Of a stretch of DNA of 57,251 nucleotides, positions 25,793-36,038 are shown in pieces. The DNA is taken from contig NZ_SLVP01000004.1 of NCBI RefSeq assembly GCF_004345425.1, positions 501,480 to 558,730 of the forward strand, written 5' to 3'. Both the position numbers and the translations under genes were made by a program. Position 1 is the first letter of the stretch; each line of letters begins with the position of its first letter. This stretch comes from Paenibacillus sp. BK033. Lineage in GTDB: Bacteria > Bacillota > Bacilli > Paenibacillales > Paenibacillaceae. A model generated the notes under the pieces. The model searched no databases. It had not been told where the DNA came from and worked only from the letters and a program-made list of their open reading frames with translations.

Positions 25793-26749
25793 ATGGTAGA
25801 TACAGTAAAGGAAGATTTGGCGGCAAGCCTAAAAGGCCGGGATTTTCTTATGCTTCTGGATTACACGCCGGAAGAAATCCGGTACCTGATCGATCTTGCG
25901 ATCGATTTGAAGAAAAAGCAAAAGGCCGGCGAGGTTTATCAGCCGCTGAAGGGTAAGACGCTTGGCATGATTTTTGAAAAATCGTCCACTCGTACCCGCG
26001 TATCGTTCGAGGTTGGCATTTACCAGCTGGGCGGCCAAGGGCTGTTCCTGAGCGGTAACGACCTGCAGATCGGCCGCGGCGAGCCGATTCTGGATACGGC
26101 GCAAGTGCTGTCCCGTTACCTGGACGGCATCATGATCCGTACGTTCGCTCACCGCAACGTGGTGGAGCTGGCGCGCGGCGCTACAATCCCGGTTATTAAC
26201 GGTCTTACGGATCTGTCTCATCCCTGCCAGGCGCTGGCGGATTACCAGACCATCCTCGAGCACAAAGGACGTCTTGAGGGGCTGAAGCTCGCTTATATCG
26301 GCGATGGCAACAATGTAGTTCATTCCCTGATGATGGGCGCTGCGAAGCTGGGCGTTGATATCTCGATCGCGACGCCGGAAGGCTACGAGCCGGACGCGGA
26401 TCTTCTGAAGCAATCGATCGACAATGCGAAGGAAACCGGCGCTCGTATTCACCTGTGCCGCGATCCGAAGGAAGCGATTGCCGATGCGGACGTGGTATAC
26501 TCGGACGTTTGGGCCAGCATGGGTCAGGAAGCGGAGCAGAAGGAGCGCGAGCTTGCTTTTGCCAACTTCCAGGTGAACGAAGCGTTGGCCAAATACGCGA
26601 AGAAGGATTACCTGTTCATGCACTGCCTGCCAGCGCACCGCGGCGAGGAAGTGAGCGAAGGCGTTATCGACGGCCCGAACTCGATTATTTTCGACCAGGC
26701 GGAAAACCGTCTGCACGCGCAAAAAGCGATTATGGCAGCAATCATGTAG
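25793..26749 (+). CDS. argF: Ornithine carbamoyltransferase
   Basis: A 318-residue enzyme that makes citrulline from ornithine and carbamoyl phosphate. The carbamoyl-phosphate motif SSTRTRVSFE is near residues 64-73, with ALADYQT and the ornithine-side motif HCLPAHRGEEV. AGGAGGGT precedes the ATG. carAB, which would supply carbamoyl phosphate, is not in this window. Confidence 0.96.
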   Translation: MVDTVKEDLAASLKGRDFLMLLDYTPEEIRYLIDLAIDLKKKQKAGEVYQPLKGKTLGMIFEKSSTRTRVSFEVGIYQLGGQGLFLSGNDLQIGRGEPILDTAQVLSRYLDGIMIRTFAHRNVVELARGATIPVINGLTDLSHPCQALADYQTILEHKGRLEGLKLAYIGDGNNVVHSLMMGAAKLGVDISIATPEGYEPDADLLKQSIDNAKETGARIHLCRDPKEAIADADVVYSDVWASMGQEAEQKERELAFANFQVNEALAKYAKKDYLFMHCLPAHRGEEVSEGVIDGPNSIIFDQAENRLHAQKAIMAAIM

Positions 26750-26795
26750 CATTGAAATAGTTTTTCAATAATTCAAAGGGGTGCTAGGAGAAATT

Positions 26796-28031
26796 ATGGC
26801 GAAGGAAAAAATTGTACTGGCCTATTCCGGCGGTCTGGACACGTCCATCATCTTGAAATGGTTGAAAGAAACGTACGATGCGGAGATCATTGCGTTTACG
26901 GCCGACATCGGTCAAAAAGAAGAGCTCGACGGCCTTGAAGCAAAAGCTCTGGCAACGGGCGCATCGAAGGTATACATCGATGACCTGCGCGCTGAGTTCG
27001 CAAGCGACTTTATTTTCCCGATGTTCCAAGCGGCAGCGCTGTACGAAGGCCAATACCTGCTTGGCACATCCATTGCCCGTCCTCTGATCGCGAAGCGTAT
27101 GGTTGAAATCGCCCGCGCGGAAGGCGCTACGATGATTGCGCACGGCGCAACAGGCAAAGGCAATGACCAAGTGCGTTTCGAGCTTGGCGTAGCCGCTCTT
27201 GCTCCGGACATCAAGGTTGTCGCGCCTTGGCGCGAAGAGCGCTTCCGGGAAGAATTCCCTGGCCGCGCGGAAATGATCGCTTTCGCCGAGAAGCATGGCA
27301 TTCCGGTAACGGCATCGGCTTCCAAGCCTTACTCGACGGACCGCAACCTGCTGCACATCAGCTTTGAGTCCGGCATGCTCGAGGATCCTTGGTTCGATCC
27401 AAGCGCAGAGTCCAACGAAGAAATGTACGTGCTGAGCGTATCCCCGGAGAGAGCTCCGGATCAAGCGGAATACGTAGAGCTTACTTTCGAAGCAGGCAAC
27501 TGTATCGCGATCAACGGCGAACAGCTGAGCCCGCTGCAAGTGATGGATAAATTGAACGAACTGGGCGGCAAGCACGGCGTAGGCCGCGTGGACATGGTGG
27601 AGAACCGCTTCGTTGGCATGAAGAGCCGCGGCGTGTACGAGACGCCGGGCGGTACAATCCTGTTCACCGCGCACCGCAAAATGGAATCCCTGACCATGGA
27701 CCGCGAGGTTATGAACCTTCGCGACTCCCTGATCTCGAAATACGCGCAGCTCGTGTACAACGGCTTCTGGTTCGCGCCTGAGCGTCTAGCGCTCCAAACG
27801 CTTGTAACCGAGTCGCAAAAGAACGTAACGGGCGTCGTCCGCCTGAAGCTGTACAAAGGCAATGTAATCGGCGCCGGCGTGAAGAGCCCGGTGAGCTTGT
27901 ACAATCCGGATATCGCGACAATGGAAGCCGATCCTTCCCAAGCGTACGACCAGGGCGACGCTACAGGCTTTATCCGCCTGAACGCTCTTCGCCTGAAAGT
28001 ATCGTCCGGCGTGGAACAAAGCAAGAAATAA
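26796..28031 (+). CDS. argG: Argininosuccinate synthase
   Basis: A 411-residue ATP-dependent ligase of citrulline and aspartate. The N-type ATP pyrophosphatase loop AYSGGLDTS is near residues 10-18, with [13 protein letters not shown] further on. ATG 26796 lies 5 nt after AGGAG. A weak hairpin separates it from argH. Confidence 0.97.
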   Translation: MAKEKIVLAYSGGLDTSIILKWLKETYDAEIIAFTADIGQKEELDGLEAKALATGASKVYIDDLRAEFASDFIFPMFQAAALYEGQYLLGTSIARPLIAKRMVEIARAEGATMIAHGATGKGNDQVRFELGVAALAPDIKVVAPWREERFREEFPGRAEMIAFAEKHGIPVTASASKPYSTDRNLLHISFESGMLEDPWFDPSAESNEEMYVLSVSPERAPDQAEYVELTFEAGNCIAINGEQLSPLQVMDKLNELGGKHGVGRVDMVENRFVGMKSRGVYETPGGTILFTAHRKMESLTMDREVMNLRDSLISKYAQLVYNGFWFAPERLALQTLVTESQKNVTGVVRLKLYKGNVIGAGVKSPVSLYNPDIATMEADPSQAYDQGDATGFIRLNALRLKVSSGVEQSKK

Positions 28032-28051
28032 TATAAACCGAATAGTCATCT

Positions 28052-28086
28052 AGGCCGTTATGTGCGATGCATCTAGCGGCCTTTAT
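28052..28086 (+). terminator. Weak hairpin between argG and argH
   Basis: AGGCCG (28052-28057) and CGGCCT (28077-28082) pair with a 19-nt loop, followed by TTAT. The short stem may give partial termination at most. Confidence 0.3.
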
Positions 28087-28112
28087 GGCAATTTCGGGAG
28101 GGAGTGTACCAA

Positions 28113-29528
28113 GTGAGCAAATTGTGGGGCGGACGGTTCACGAAGAAGACCGACCAATTGGTAGAGGAATATACGGCATCCATTATGTTCGATAAAGAGC
28201 TTGCCGAAGAGGACATCCAAGGCAGCCTGGCTCATGTAACGATGCTTGGCAAGCAAGGCATTTTGCCTGCGGACGACGTAGAGGCGATCAAGGACGGCCT
28301 GCACCGCGTGCTGCAGCGCATCAAACGCAATGATATCGAGTTCTCCATCTCCGATGAAGACATTCATATGAATATCGAAAAAACGCTGATCGACGATGTT
28401 GGTCCGGTAGGCGGCAAGCTTCACACCGGCCGCAGCCGCAACGATCAGGTGGCAACGGACATGCACTTGTACCTGCGCAAACGCGTCGTTGAATTCGTGG
28501 ACATGCTGCAAAAGCTGCAATCCGCGCTGATCGAGCAAGCGAAAGCAAACATCGACACCATCGTGCCGGGCTACACGCATTTGCAGCGCGCGCAGCCGAT
28601 TCTGTTCGCTCATCATCTGATGGCGTACGTTTCGATGTTCGGCCGCGACCTGGAGCGTCTGCAGGACAGCTACAAGCGCATCAACATGCTGCCGCTGGGC
28701 GCCGGCGCCTTGGCGGGAACTACGTTCCCGATCGACCGCCATTTCGTCGCCAGCCAGCTGAAGTTCGACCGCGTATACGAGAACAGCCTGGATGCGGTAA
28801 GCGACCGCGACTTCATCCTCGAGTTCCTGTCCCACGCTTCCATTATCATGATGCACCTTTCGCGTCTGAGCGAAGAGCTGATCCTGTGGTCGAGCACGGA
28901 ATTCCGCTTCATTGAGCTGGATGACGCGTTCTGCACGGGCAGCAGCATTATGCCGCAGAAGAAGAATCCGGACGTTCCGGAGCTTGTCCGCGGTAAAACG
29001 GGCCGCGTCTACGGCAACCTTGTCGGCCTCCTGACGGTGCTCAAATCTCTGCCGCTTGCTTACAACAAGGATATGCAGGAAGACAAGGAAGGCATGTTCG
29101 ATACGGTGAAAACGATGCAAGGCGCGCTTCAGCTTTTCGCTCCGATGATCGCTACGATGAAGGTGAACAAAGAGCAGATGCGCCAAGCCGTTAACCAGGA
29201 CTTCTCGAACGCAACGGACATCGCCGACTTCCTCGTTGGCAAAGGCCTGCCGTTCCGTCAAGCGCATGAGGTTATTGGCAAGACGGTACTGTATTGCATC
29301 GAGCAGAACAAATACCTGCTTGACCTGACTTTGGAAGAGTTCAAGCAATTCTCGCAGCTGTTCGACGAGCGCATCTACAACGTGCTTCAGCCGGAGCAAG
29401 TCGTTAATGCACGTAATGTGTACGGCGGCACGGCAAAAGTACAGGTCGAGGCGGCAATCGCCCGCGCCGAGCAGGTGCTGGAGCAAACCGCCGCTTGGGT
29501 AACCGAGTACGCCGAGAAGAGCCGTTAA
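28113..29528 (+). CDS. argH: Argininosuccinate lyase
   Basis: A 471-residue member of the fumarase/aspartase superfamily that releases arginine and fumarate. The signature [12 protein letters not shown] lies near residues 276-287, with [15 protein letters not shown] and [16 protein letters not shown] earlier. GTG 28113 lies 8 nt after GGGAGGGAG; an in-frame GTG 9 bases upstream is too close to that site. Last gene of the cluster, followed by a strong terminator. Confidence 0.96.
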   Translation: MSKLWGGRFTKKTDQLVEEYTASIMFDKELAEEDIQGSLAHVTMLGKQGILPADDVEAIKDGLHRVLQRIKRNDIEFSISDEDIHMNIEKTLIDDVGPVGGKLHTGRSRNDQVATDMHLYLRKRVVEFVDMLQKLQSALIEQAKANIDTIVPGYTHLQRAQPILFAHHLMAYVSMFGRDLERLQDSYKRINMLPLGAGALAGTTFPIDRHFVASQLKFDRVYENSLDAVSDRDFILEFLSHASIIMMHLSRLSEELILWSSTEFRFIELDDAFCTGSSIMPQKKNPDVPELVRGKTGRVYGNLVGLLTVLKSLPLAYNKDMQEDKEGMFDTVKTMQGALQLFAPMIATMKVNKEQMRQAVNQDFSNATDIADFLVGKGLPFRQAHEVIGKTVLYCIEQNKYLLDLTLEEFKQFSQLFDERIYNVLQPEQVVNARNVYGGTAKVQVEAAIARAEQVLEQTAAWVTEYAEKSR

Positions 29529-29541
29529 TTTTTTTTGAGAG

Positions 29542-29586
29542 AAGACTGTCAGTCCCGCCATTAGCGGTGCTGGCAGTCTTTTTATT
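29542..29586 (+). terminator. Terminator of the arg operon
   Basis: Arms AAGACTGTCAG (29542-29552) and CTGGCAGTCTT (29570-29580) with one G-T pair, followed by TTTTTATTTT. Confidence 0.9.
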
Positions 29587-29871
29587 TTGTCCTTGTCAGC
29601 TTAACTTAAGGACACTCTGCGACGCAGGCTGCTTTGCTCTTACGCTGCACAGAATACAGCATAATGGAGCATTGCAGCCCAGTAACAGAAGATATCCTGC
29701 ACAAAGTGCAGGATATCTGTCTAATTTAGCATGTCAGGACTTCATATAGAGTAAATATCCTGCATTTCATACATTATAAATTGTCTGTATGATCTAGTGG
29801 GAATAAGTATATTGCATGTCGTGCAATGTGATACGCGCCGTGATGATGCATTCGAGCGGAGTAACATACTA
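29587..29871. other. Intergenic region with palindromic repeat motifs
   Basis: No convincing gene lies between the convergent argH and VanW genes. The region holds a perfect 13-bp palindrome at 29690-29718, another copy of its arm core (ATATCCTGCA) near 29754-29764, and a small hairpin ATTGCA/TGCAAT at 29811-29827 that could end the minus-strand transcript. An open frame crosses it but looks like decayed repeat sequence rather than a gene. Confidence 0.6.
29690..29718. repeat. Perfect 13-bp palindrome (ATATCCTGCA family)
   Basis: AGATATCCTGCAC (29690-29702) and its exact reverse complement (29706-29718) flank AAA. The core recurs near 29754. The motif and its flank look like a dispersed intergenic repeat, but copies elsewhere in the genome cannot be checked here. 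Confidence 0.75.
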
Positions 29872-31302
29872 TCAAATCCCATCCTCAACCACGCCGCCCG
29901 AGCTTTGCGAGCCGGACGAACCGCCGGCGCCTGCGGCAACGTGAACAACGATTGGCTGCGCTCTGTACGTGTCATGCGAGATCCTCTCGCGGGAGACCTG
30001 TTTGCCGTCTTTGTACATGGTCCGGTACGTATCCACTACGTAACCAACGGAGCCTTTCTGAACGGTAACGCTTTGCCCTGCGCCGAGCGATTTGTCCGTT
30101 ACCTTTTGCACGGCAGGCTGCACCGTCTTGACGATGTTTGAATCAATGTCGTAGCGGATATTCTCCGGCATCGTCCCGAAGAGCTTCACCGTCAGCTTGC
30201 GGTTCTCCACAACCGTACGGATGATCAGCTGTTTGCCGGTCGAGTTACGGAAACGGAAATCGATCGAGCCGGATGCGAAGGTGGCATCCTGGCCTTTCGG
30301 CAGATAAGCGACGGGCAGGGAGTGATTGCGCCGTTCTACGATATCTATCCCGGCCGTGCGGATAATCGCGTTGTACAGCGTACTGGACACCTGGCAGATC
30401 CCGCCTCCAATACCCGGCACAAGCCTGCCGTTCGAAATAACGGGCGCTTCCTTATAGCCGTATTCCTTTTCGGTCTTCGCGACTACGTCTCCGTACGAGA
30501 ACACCTCTCCAGGCTTAAGCACCCAATCATTTAACGCCTTGGCTGTTGAGGTTACGTTGTAGGCCCGGCCTTCGGCGCTTGTTGCAAAGTCGGTTGTGAA
30601 CTCCATGATTTTGCGGTCGATGCCTTCATCCTTCAGCTTCTCCAGCGTAATCTCCGGATGAACCGTCTTTACGCCAAGCGGTACGGTCAGCGCTTGCTCC
30701 GGCTCTCTGCCGAGCTGGCCTTCGGGCACGGTGATCCACGAAGCCACCTTTTCCTCCAATGGTCCAACGTCGATCCGGTAAGCGTCGGTGTGGGCCGTGT
30801 AGACGACCTCGTCGTTGTCCGTTATTTTACGCGTGGCATTTACGGGCTTATTGGCGTCAATCCAATCGAACTCCGCGCGGACAAGCTTGTCGAAGACGGC
30901 CGGATCATAGCTTTGCTTCAGCTCAAAGGAAGCGGGGAAATGATAGCGGAATTTCGAGCGGGTCCATACATTTCCGGCGCGAAGCTTTTTAAGCTCCTCC
31001 TTCACCCCGACGAACTCAGCGTTATAGCCGATCTCTGCCGCCTTCCACGTTTGGCTGCCCTCCGCCTTAGCTTCGGCGTTTCCCTCGACGGTAACCGTAC
31101 GGCTCTCCAGCAGCTGCTCGTATTGATCCAGCTTTTTCAGCGCATCGTCTATGGACAGCCCCCCGATATCTACCCCTCCGGCCGTAACCTTCTCGGGTAC
31201 GGTATCCTGCCCGGAATAATAGGATAGGGCGCCGTAGCCGACGGATGCGACCAAGAGCAGCGCAAACACGATAATGACCCACAAGTGCAGCTTTTTCCAC
31301 AT
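29872..31302 (-). CDS. VanW family protein with G5 domain
   Basis: A 476-residue membrane-anchored cell-surface protein. The start at 31302 follows AAAGGGTGG by 7 nt. Residues ~7-28 form a signal anchor (LWVIIVFALLLVASVGYGAL). Next come a peptidoglycan-binding-like module (about 45-225), the VanW domain (about 240-375; LKPGEVFSYGD, PGIGGGICQVSSTLYNAI) and a C-terminal G5-like domain (about 395-465; VQKGSVGYVVDTYRTMYKDG). The architecture matches YoaR-type Bacillus proteins thought to act at the cell wall. The precise function is unknown, and vancomycin resistance is not implied. Confidence 0.88.
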   Translation of the reverse strand: MWKKLHLWVIIVFALLLVASVGYGALSYYSGQDTVPEKVTAGGVDIGGLSIDDALKKLDQYEQLLESRTVTVEGNAEAKAEGSQTWKAAEIGYNAEFVGVKEELKKLRAGNVWTRSKFRYHFPASFELKQSYDPAVFDKLVRAEFDWIDANKPVNATRKITDNDEVVYTAHTDAYRIDVGPLEEKVASWITVPEGQLGREPEQALTVPLGVKTVHPEITLEKLKDEGIDRKIMEFTTDFATSAEGRAYNVTSTAKALNDWVLKPGEVFSYGDVVAKTEKEYGYKEAPVISNGRLVPGIGGGICQVSSTLYNAIIRTAGIDIVERRNHSLPVAYLPKGQDATFASGSIDFRFRNSTGKQLIIRTVVENRKLTVKLFGTMPENIRYDIDSNIVKTVQPAVQKVTDKSLGAGQSVTVQKGSVGYVVDTYRTMYKDGKQVSRERISHDTYRAQPIVVHVAAGAGGSSGSQSSGGVVEDGI

Positions 31303-31562
31303 GATAAGACCACCCTTTCCGTTCAAAATGGCAATGTTTCATGTATATGCAGGTGTTGAAAGGTACTTGTCATTTGCCGGTTATTGTTCAATTTCGCCAA
31401 TAGACGACAGGCTCTGTTTGTCGAAAGCAAGGCCTATTTCCAGGGAAATCAACGATTCAATGGTTTATGAGAATTGTGAAAAATGAGGAAATAAGACCCA
31501 ATATGAAGGATTTCGTACATCCTTGTCGAATTAGTAAGACTGATAAAAAACAGGATGTGATA

Positions 31563-32252
31563 ATGTTGATAGAGATGCAAGACATATGGAAGACTTACAC
31601 CGACGGTACTCACGCCCTGCGCGGCGTATCCGTTCGAATAGATCGCAATGAATTCGTTTACCTCGTCGGCCCGTCCGGCGCCGGCAAATCTACCTTCATG
31701 AAGCTGATCTACCGTGAAGAAGTGCCAACGAAAGGCCAAATCTCCGTCAACGGTTTCAATATTGGCAAGCTCAAACCCCGTAAAATCCCGTACGTTAGAC
31801 GCAATATCGGCGTTATATTCCAAGATTTCCGACTGCTTCCGAAGCTCACGATCTACGAAAACGTAGCCTTCGCCATGGAAGTTATCGAAGCGCCGCGCCG
31901 CCTTATCAAAAAGCGGACGATGGAAGTGCTCGACCTTGTCGGACTTAAGCATAAGCATTCCAGCCTGCCGGCCCAGCTGTCCGGCGGCGAGCAGCAGCGT
32001 GTCGCTATCGCTCGCGCCATCGTCAACAACCCAACCGTTATCGTAGCGGACGAGCCGACCGGCAACCTGGATCCGGAGACCTCGTGGGGCATTATGAATC
32101 TTCTCGAGGAGATCAACTTCCGCGGAGCAACAATCGTAATGGCTACGCACAACAAAGAAATCGTGAACACGATGCGCAAACGCGTCATCGCCATCGAGAA
32201 CGGCAACATTGCCCGTGACGAAGCAAGAGGGGAGTACGGGTATGAGAATTAG
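31563..32252 (+). CDS. ftsE: Cell-division ABC transporter ATP-binding protein FtsE
   Basis: A 229-residue ABC ATPase. Walker A GPSGAGKS is at 36-43, the signature LSGGEQQR follows, and Walker B is [12 protein letters not shown]. With FtsX it controls extracellular wall hydrolases rather than transporting a substrate. ATG 31563 lies 7 nt after AGGA; TTG 31566 is a possible alternative. The last 11 bases overlap ftsX. Confidence 0.95.
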   Translation: MLIEMQDIWKTYTDGTHALRGVSVRIDRNEFVYLVGPSGAGKSTFMKLIYREEVPTKGQISVNGFNIGKLKPRKIPYVRRNIGVIFQDFRLLPKLTIYENVAFAMEVIEAPRRLIKKRTMEVLDLVGLKHKHSSLPAQLSGGEQQRVAIARAIVNNPTVIVADEPTGNLDPETSWGIMNLLEEINFRGATIVMATHNKEIVNTMRKRVIAIENGNIARDEARGEYGYEN

Positions 32253-33159
32253 CACGCTCCTCCGCCACTGCCGCGAAGGCTTCAAGAACATCATCCGCAA
32301 CGGTTGGATGTCCTTCGCTTCGATCAGCTCGATCTTTTTCTCGCTGTTCCTGCTTGGCGTATTCGTCCTGTTGGCACTGAACATCGACAGCATGGCTTCG
32401 AATATCGAGAGCCAGGTGCAAATCCGCGTCTACCTGCAGACCGATATCGATCAGCAGAAGGCCAATGAGCTGGAGAACAAAATCCGCAAGCTCTCCGACG
32501 TCAGCAAAGTCGAATTCGTGTCCAAGGAGGAAGGGCTCGAGCTGCTTCGCAAAAACCTCGGCAAAGACGGCGATGCCTTGTTAGACGGCTACGATAAAGA
32601 CAGCAACCCGCTGCCCGATTCCTTTACCGTCGAGGTGTTTGACCCTCAGAACATAGGGGTGACGGCAGACGAGATTTCGGCGTTGAACAACGCCGATAAG
32701 ACGAAGCCGATTACAAGCGTCAAATACGGCCAAGGCACGGTCGAGAAGATGTTCAAGATTACGAATGCGATCCGCAATATCGGTCTTGTTATCGTTATCG
32801 GCCTAGGCATAACCGCGATGTTCCTGATCTCCACAACGATCAAAATGACGATTCTGGCAAGACGGCGCGAGATTGGCATTATGAAGCTGGTAGGGGCGAC
32901 GAACTCGTTCATCCGCTGGCCGTTCTTCGTAGAAGGCGCCTTGATCGGAATTGTGGCTTCGGGCATTACGACCATCGTTGTGCTGCTGGCCTACTCGAAG
33001 CTGGTGAACATGAACGAAATGGAATTGGGTCTGCTGATGATCAAGCTTATACCGGTAGAGGATTTGGGATGGAAAATCACCGTCCTGCTTATGGGTCTCG
33101 GTACCTTGATTGGCGTATGGGGAAGTACGTTATCCGTTCGAAAATATTTGAAAGTGTAG
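32242..33159 (+). CDS. ftsX: Cell-division membrane protein FtsX
   Basis: A 305-residue protein with four membrane segments (about 25-48, 178-205, 230-255, 275-298) and a large extracellular loop (about 50-175). The loop is where FtsX contacts its hydrolase partner. ATG 32242 follows GAGGGGAG and overlaps ftsE by 11 bp. The probable partner, an M23 hydrolase, is the next gene. Confidence 0.95.
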   Translation: MRISTLLRHCREGFKNIIRNGWMSFASISSIFFSLFLLGVFVLLALNIDSMASNIESQVQIRVYLQTDIDQQKANELENKIRKLSDVSKVEFVSKEEGLELLRKNLGKDGDALLDGYDKDSNPLPDSFTVEVFDPQNIGVTADEISALNNADKTKPITSVKYGQGTVEKMFKITNAIRNIGLVIVIGLGITAMFLISTTIKMTILARRREIGIMKLVGATNSFIRWPFFVEGALIGIVASGITTIVVLLAYSKLVNMNEMELGLLMIKLIPVEDLGWKITVLLMGLGTLIGVWGSTLSVRKYLKV

Positions 33160-33171
33160 GTGACCGCGCAG

Positions 33172-34344
33172 GTGAGTGTGAAAAAAGGGTTTATCGTCCT
33201 AACGATGCTGACTGTGTTTTTGTTGCAGCCTGTTGGCGGAAATGCCGCATCCTCCATAGATAAAATCAACAAGGATCTTGCCGCGGCAAAGAAACAGATT
33301 GAAGAGGCGCAGAAAATCGCCAAAAATGCCGATGCCAAGAAGGCGGATATTGCCGTGAAGAAGGAAGATGCCCAGCAGGCCATCCTTAAACTAAACGCGC
33401 AATTGGATCAGGTTGCGGACAACCTCAATTACGTGCAAGACCAAGTGGATACGAAGGAAGCAGAGCTTCAGAAGGCTGCCAAGGAGCTGGACACGGCCAT
33501 AGAGCAGGTGAAGGAGCGGGACGAGCTGCTTCAATCCCGCCTCAAGCTGATGTATGAGAACGGCGCGGTTTCTTACCTTGAGGTCCTGTTCAGCGCCACC
33601 AGCTTCTCGGATTTTCTTGACCGGTTTGATTCGCTTCACTCCATTTTGAGCCAGGACCGCACGATTCTCGAGCAGCACAAGAAGGATCAGGCGATGGTAG
33701 AGGAGAAGAAAGCAAACGTCGAAACGGCTCTTGGAGAAGTAAAGACGATGTATACCAAGCTCCAGAAGTACAAAGGGGAGCTGGATGAAAAAGAGGAAGA
33801 AAAGGAAGTCCTCATCGCGAACTACAACAAGGAAATGGAAGAGCTCGAGGATATCAGCGAGGAGCAGGAGCAGCAGCTGCTTGCCCTTGCGAAGAAAGTA
33901 TCCGATCTGAACAAGAAGAAAAACGCGATCAAAAAGCCATACTCCGGCGGCAAGCTGGGGATGCCGCTTCGCAGCAATTACCGGATCAGCTCGAACTTCG
34001 GCTACCGGATCCATCCGATTACCCATGTGAAGAAGCTTCATGCCGGCATTGACTTCGCAGTGCCGCAGGGCACGGATGTTTACGCCGCCGAATCGGGCGT
34101 TGTTATCGTTGCCCAAGTATGGAGCGGATACGGCAATACGATTATTATCGATCATGGCAACGGCCTATGGACGTTGTACGGCCATCTCCGCAATGGAGGC
34201 ATTATGGTGGAAAAAGGCCAAAGCGTGAAGAAGGGCGAGAAAATCGCGGAGTCCGGAAATACCGGCGATTCGACAGGACCGCATCTTCACTTCGAAGTCC
34301 GGAAAAACCAGGTAGCGGTTGATCCGGCGGGCTATTTGAAATAA
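33172..34344 (+). CDS. EnvC/PcsB-like murein hydrolase activator or M23 peptidase
   Basis: A 390-residue secreted protein. A signal peptide covers residues 1-~24 (FIVLTMLTVFLLQPVGGNAA). Residues ~28-245 are a long coiled coil rich in K, E and Q. Residues ~270-390 are an M23 (LytM) domain with the zinc ligands of HAGIDF and HLHFEV, so it may be active rather than degenerate. GTG 33172 lies 8 nt after AGGTGA. Coiled coil plus M23 directly after ftsEX fits a hydrolase gated by FtsEX, as CwlO or PcsB in other Firmicutes. Confidence 0.88.
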   Translation: MSVKKGFIVLTMLTVFLLQPVGGNAASSIDKINKDLAAAKKQIEEAQKIAKNADAKKADIAVKKEDAQQAILKLNAQLDQVADNLNYVQDQVDTKEAELQKAAKELDTAIEQVKERDELLQSRLKLMYENGAVSYLEVLFSATSFSDFLDRFDSLHSILSQDRTILEQHKKDQAMVEEKKANVETALGEVKTMYTKLQKYKGELDEKEEEKEVLIANYNKEMEELEDISEEQEQQLLALAKKVSDLNKKKNAIKKPYSGGKLGMPLRSNYRISSNFGYRIHPITHVKKLHAGIDFAVPQGTDVYAAESGVVIVAQVWSGYGNTIIIDHGNGLWTLYGHLRNGGIMVEKGQSVKKGEKIAESGNTGDSTGPHLHFEVRKNQVAVDPAGYLK

Positions 34345-34354
34345 CTTTTGCTTG

Positions 34355-34406
34355 GAAGGCATACCGGGAATGCGGAATTGTTCCGTTTATTCGCGAGTAT
34401 GCCTTC
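34355..34406. other. Hairpin between the M23 gene and ctpB
   Basis: Arms GAAGGCATAC (34355-34364) and GTATGCCTTC (34397-34406) are perfectly complementary and enclose a smaller GCGGAA/TTCCGT stem. There is no T-run, so simple termination is uncertain; it may process or stabilise the transcript. Confidence 0.6.
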
Positions 34407-34499
34407 TCCTGCATTAGGAAGAGTTGTAAATAAATATGGACAGCTTATCATATACTAGTGAGGTTCACTTCAAAACAGGTTAGCGTTAAGGATAGGGTG

Positions 34500-35957
34500 G
34501 TGTCGAACGTGTATTTTAAAGGAAGAACCGTGTTTGTCCTTCTTCTGATGACAATGGTGGCATCGGTGCTCGTAACATTAACGATAGGCGACCAGGTCTT
34601 CTGGGCTAACGGCAAGCAGGCTTCCGTGTCGGCTGCCGCGTCAAGCGAAGGAAGCGGGCTCAGCAAGAAGGAAGAGTCGAAGATTAATGCGGTTCTGGGG
34701 TTAATCGAAACCAAATATTTCAAGGATATCGACCGGGACGAGCTGGTGGACGGGGCGGTCAGAGGGATGATGGAATCGCTTGACGATCCTTATTCCGTCT
34801 ATATGGAAAAGGATGTCGCCAAGCAGTTTTCCGAGTCTATCGAAGGGTCGTTCTCAGGCATTGGAGCCGAGGTTACGCTCGAAAAAGGAAAAGTCGTTGT
34901 GGTCGCGCCAATCAAAGGCTCGCCGGCAGAACGCGCCGGACTGCTCGCCAAGGATGTCGTCTTATCGGTCAACGGCGAGAAGCTGGACGGCTTAACGTTA
35001 AATGATGCAGTCGCGAAGATCCGTGGTCCCAGGGGGACGAAAGCGAAGCTTCGGATTGAGCGTGCAGGCAATACCCAGCCGATCGATCTCATCCTTGTCC
35101 GCGACGACATTGATGTAGAGACGGTATACGCGAATCTGCGCAGCGACGGCGTAGGCGTGATTGAGATTCGCCAGTTCTCCCTTAACACGGCGGACCGTTT
35201 CAAGGAAGAGCTCGCCAAGCTGGAGAAACAAGGCATGAAGGGTCTTGTTATTGACGTGCGGAACGATCCGGGCGGTATTCTGCCGGTTGTGGTTGATATC
35301 GCGCAGCAGTTCATACCGAAGGGCGAGACGATCGTGCAGGTCGAAGACCGCGACGGCCACCGCGAGAAAACAACCTCGCAGGGCGGCGGCAAGACGTATC
35401 CGATTGCCGTGCTGATGAACAAAGGAAGCGCGAGCGCTTCCGAGATTCTCGCCGGGGCCCTGCAGGAGCGGGCCGGGGCCACTCTCGTAGGGGAAACCTC
35501 CTACGGTAAAGGAACGGTACAAGTCAGCTATAACAAGACGCTTGGGGATGGCAGCCTGGTGAAAATGACGATTGCGAAATGGCTGACGCCGGATGGCAAT
35601 TGGATTCATCAGAAGGGGATCAAGCCAACGGTGGAAGTACAGCCGCCGAAGCTGTATACGGTGGCAAGGCTTACCTTAACGGAGACCTTGCGCAAGGATA
35701 TGCTGGGCGAGCAGATCCGGAACGCGCAGGTCATGCTGTCCGGCCTTGGCTACGCGACGCAGCGGGAGGACGGCTATTTCAATCCTTCTACGGAGCAGGC
35801 CGTTAAGGATTTCCAGAATGCGTCCGGACTGCCGGTAACAGGCGAAATCGACACGAAGACGGCGTCGTCTTTGGAGCAGGCCGTAGTGAAATGGATTAAA
35901 GACCAGAAGAACGATAAGCAGCTGCTGGAAGCTATCCGGGCGGTCAGCAGGAAATAA
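34500..35957 (+). CDS. ctpB: S41 family carboxy-terminal processing peptidase
   Basis: A 485-residue membrane-anchored serine protease. Residues ~10-30 are a signal anchor (VFVLLLMTMVASVLVTLTIG). A PDZ domain lies around 95-180 and the protease core around 190-370. By alignment with CtpB the catalytic residues are Ser312 (GSASASE), Lys337 (YGKGTVQ) and Gln341. The C-terminus (~395-470) is a peptidoglycan-binding domain (MLSGLGY, VKDFQNASGLPVTGEID). GTG 34500 fits AAGGA best; GTG 34458 and 34509 are alternatives. In B. subtilis CtpB acts in sporulation signalling. Confidence 0.92.
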   Translation: MSNVYFKGRTVFVLLLMTMVASVLVTLTIGDQVFWANGKQASVSAAASSEGSGLSKKEESKINAVLGLIETKYFKDIDRDELVDGAVRGMMESLDDPYSVYMEKDVAKQFSESIEGSFSGIGAEVTLEKGKVVVVAPIKGSPAERAGLLAKDVVLSVNGEKLDGLTLNDAVAKIRGPRGTKAKLRIERAGNTQPIDLILVRDDIDVETVYANLRSDGVGVIEIRQFSLNTADRFKEELAKLEKQGMKGLVIDVRNDPGGILPVVVDIAQQFIPKGETIVQVEDRDGHREKTTSQGGGKTYPIAVLMNKGSASASEILAGALQERAGATLVGETSYGKGTVQVSYNKTLGDGSLVKMTIAKWLTPDGNWIHQKGIKPTVEVQPPKLYTVARLTLTETLRKDMLGEQIRNAQVMLSGLGYATQREDGYFNPSTEQAVKDFQNASGLPVTGEIDTKTASSLEQAVVKWIKDQKNDKQLLEAIRAVSRK

Positions 35958-35977
35958 AGACGAAACGGCGAATTTAT

Positions 35978-36014
35978 AAAAGGTTGGCTCCTAAGTTGAG
36001 TCAGCCTTTTATTT
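35978..36014 (+). terminator. Terminator between ctpB and the minJ-like gene
   Basis: Arms AAAAGGTTGGCTC (35978-35990) and GAGTCAGCCTTTT (35998-36010) pair over 13 bp with two G-T pairs, then TATTTT. Confidence 0.85.
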
Positions 36015-36038
36015 TGGATGAGGATGGGAGTGTGGCGA

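Noticed and set aside
29495..29749. Small gene after argH
   Set aside because: The frame begins inside argH, crosses its terminator and the palindrome, and has no ribosome binding site.
31467..31562. Longer FtsE starting at 31467
   Set aside because: No ribosome binding site and the extra 32 residues do not resemble FtsE; ATG 31563 has proper spacing.
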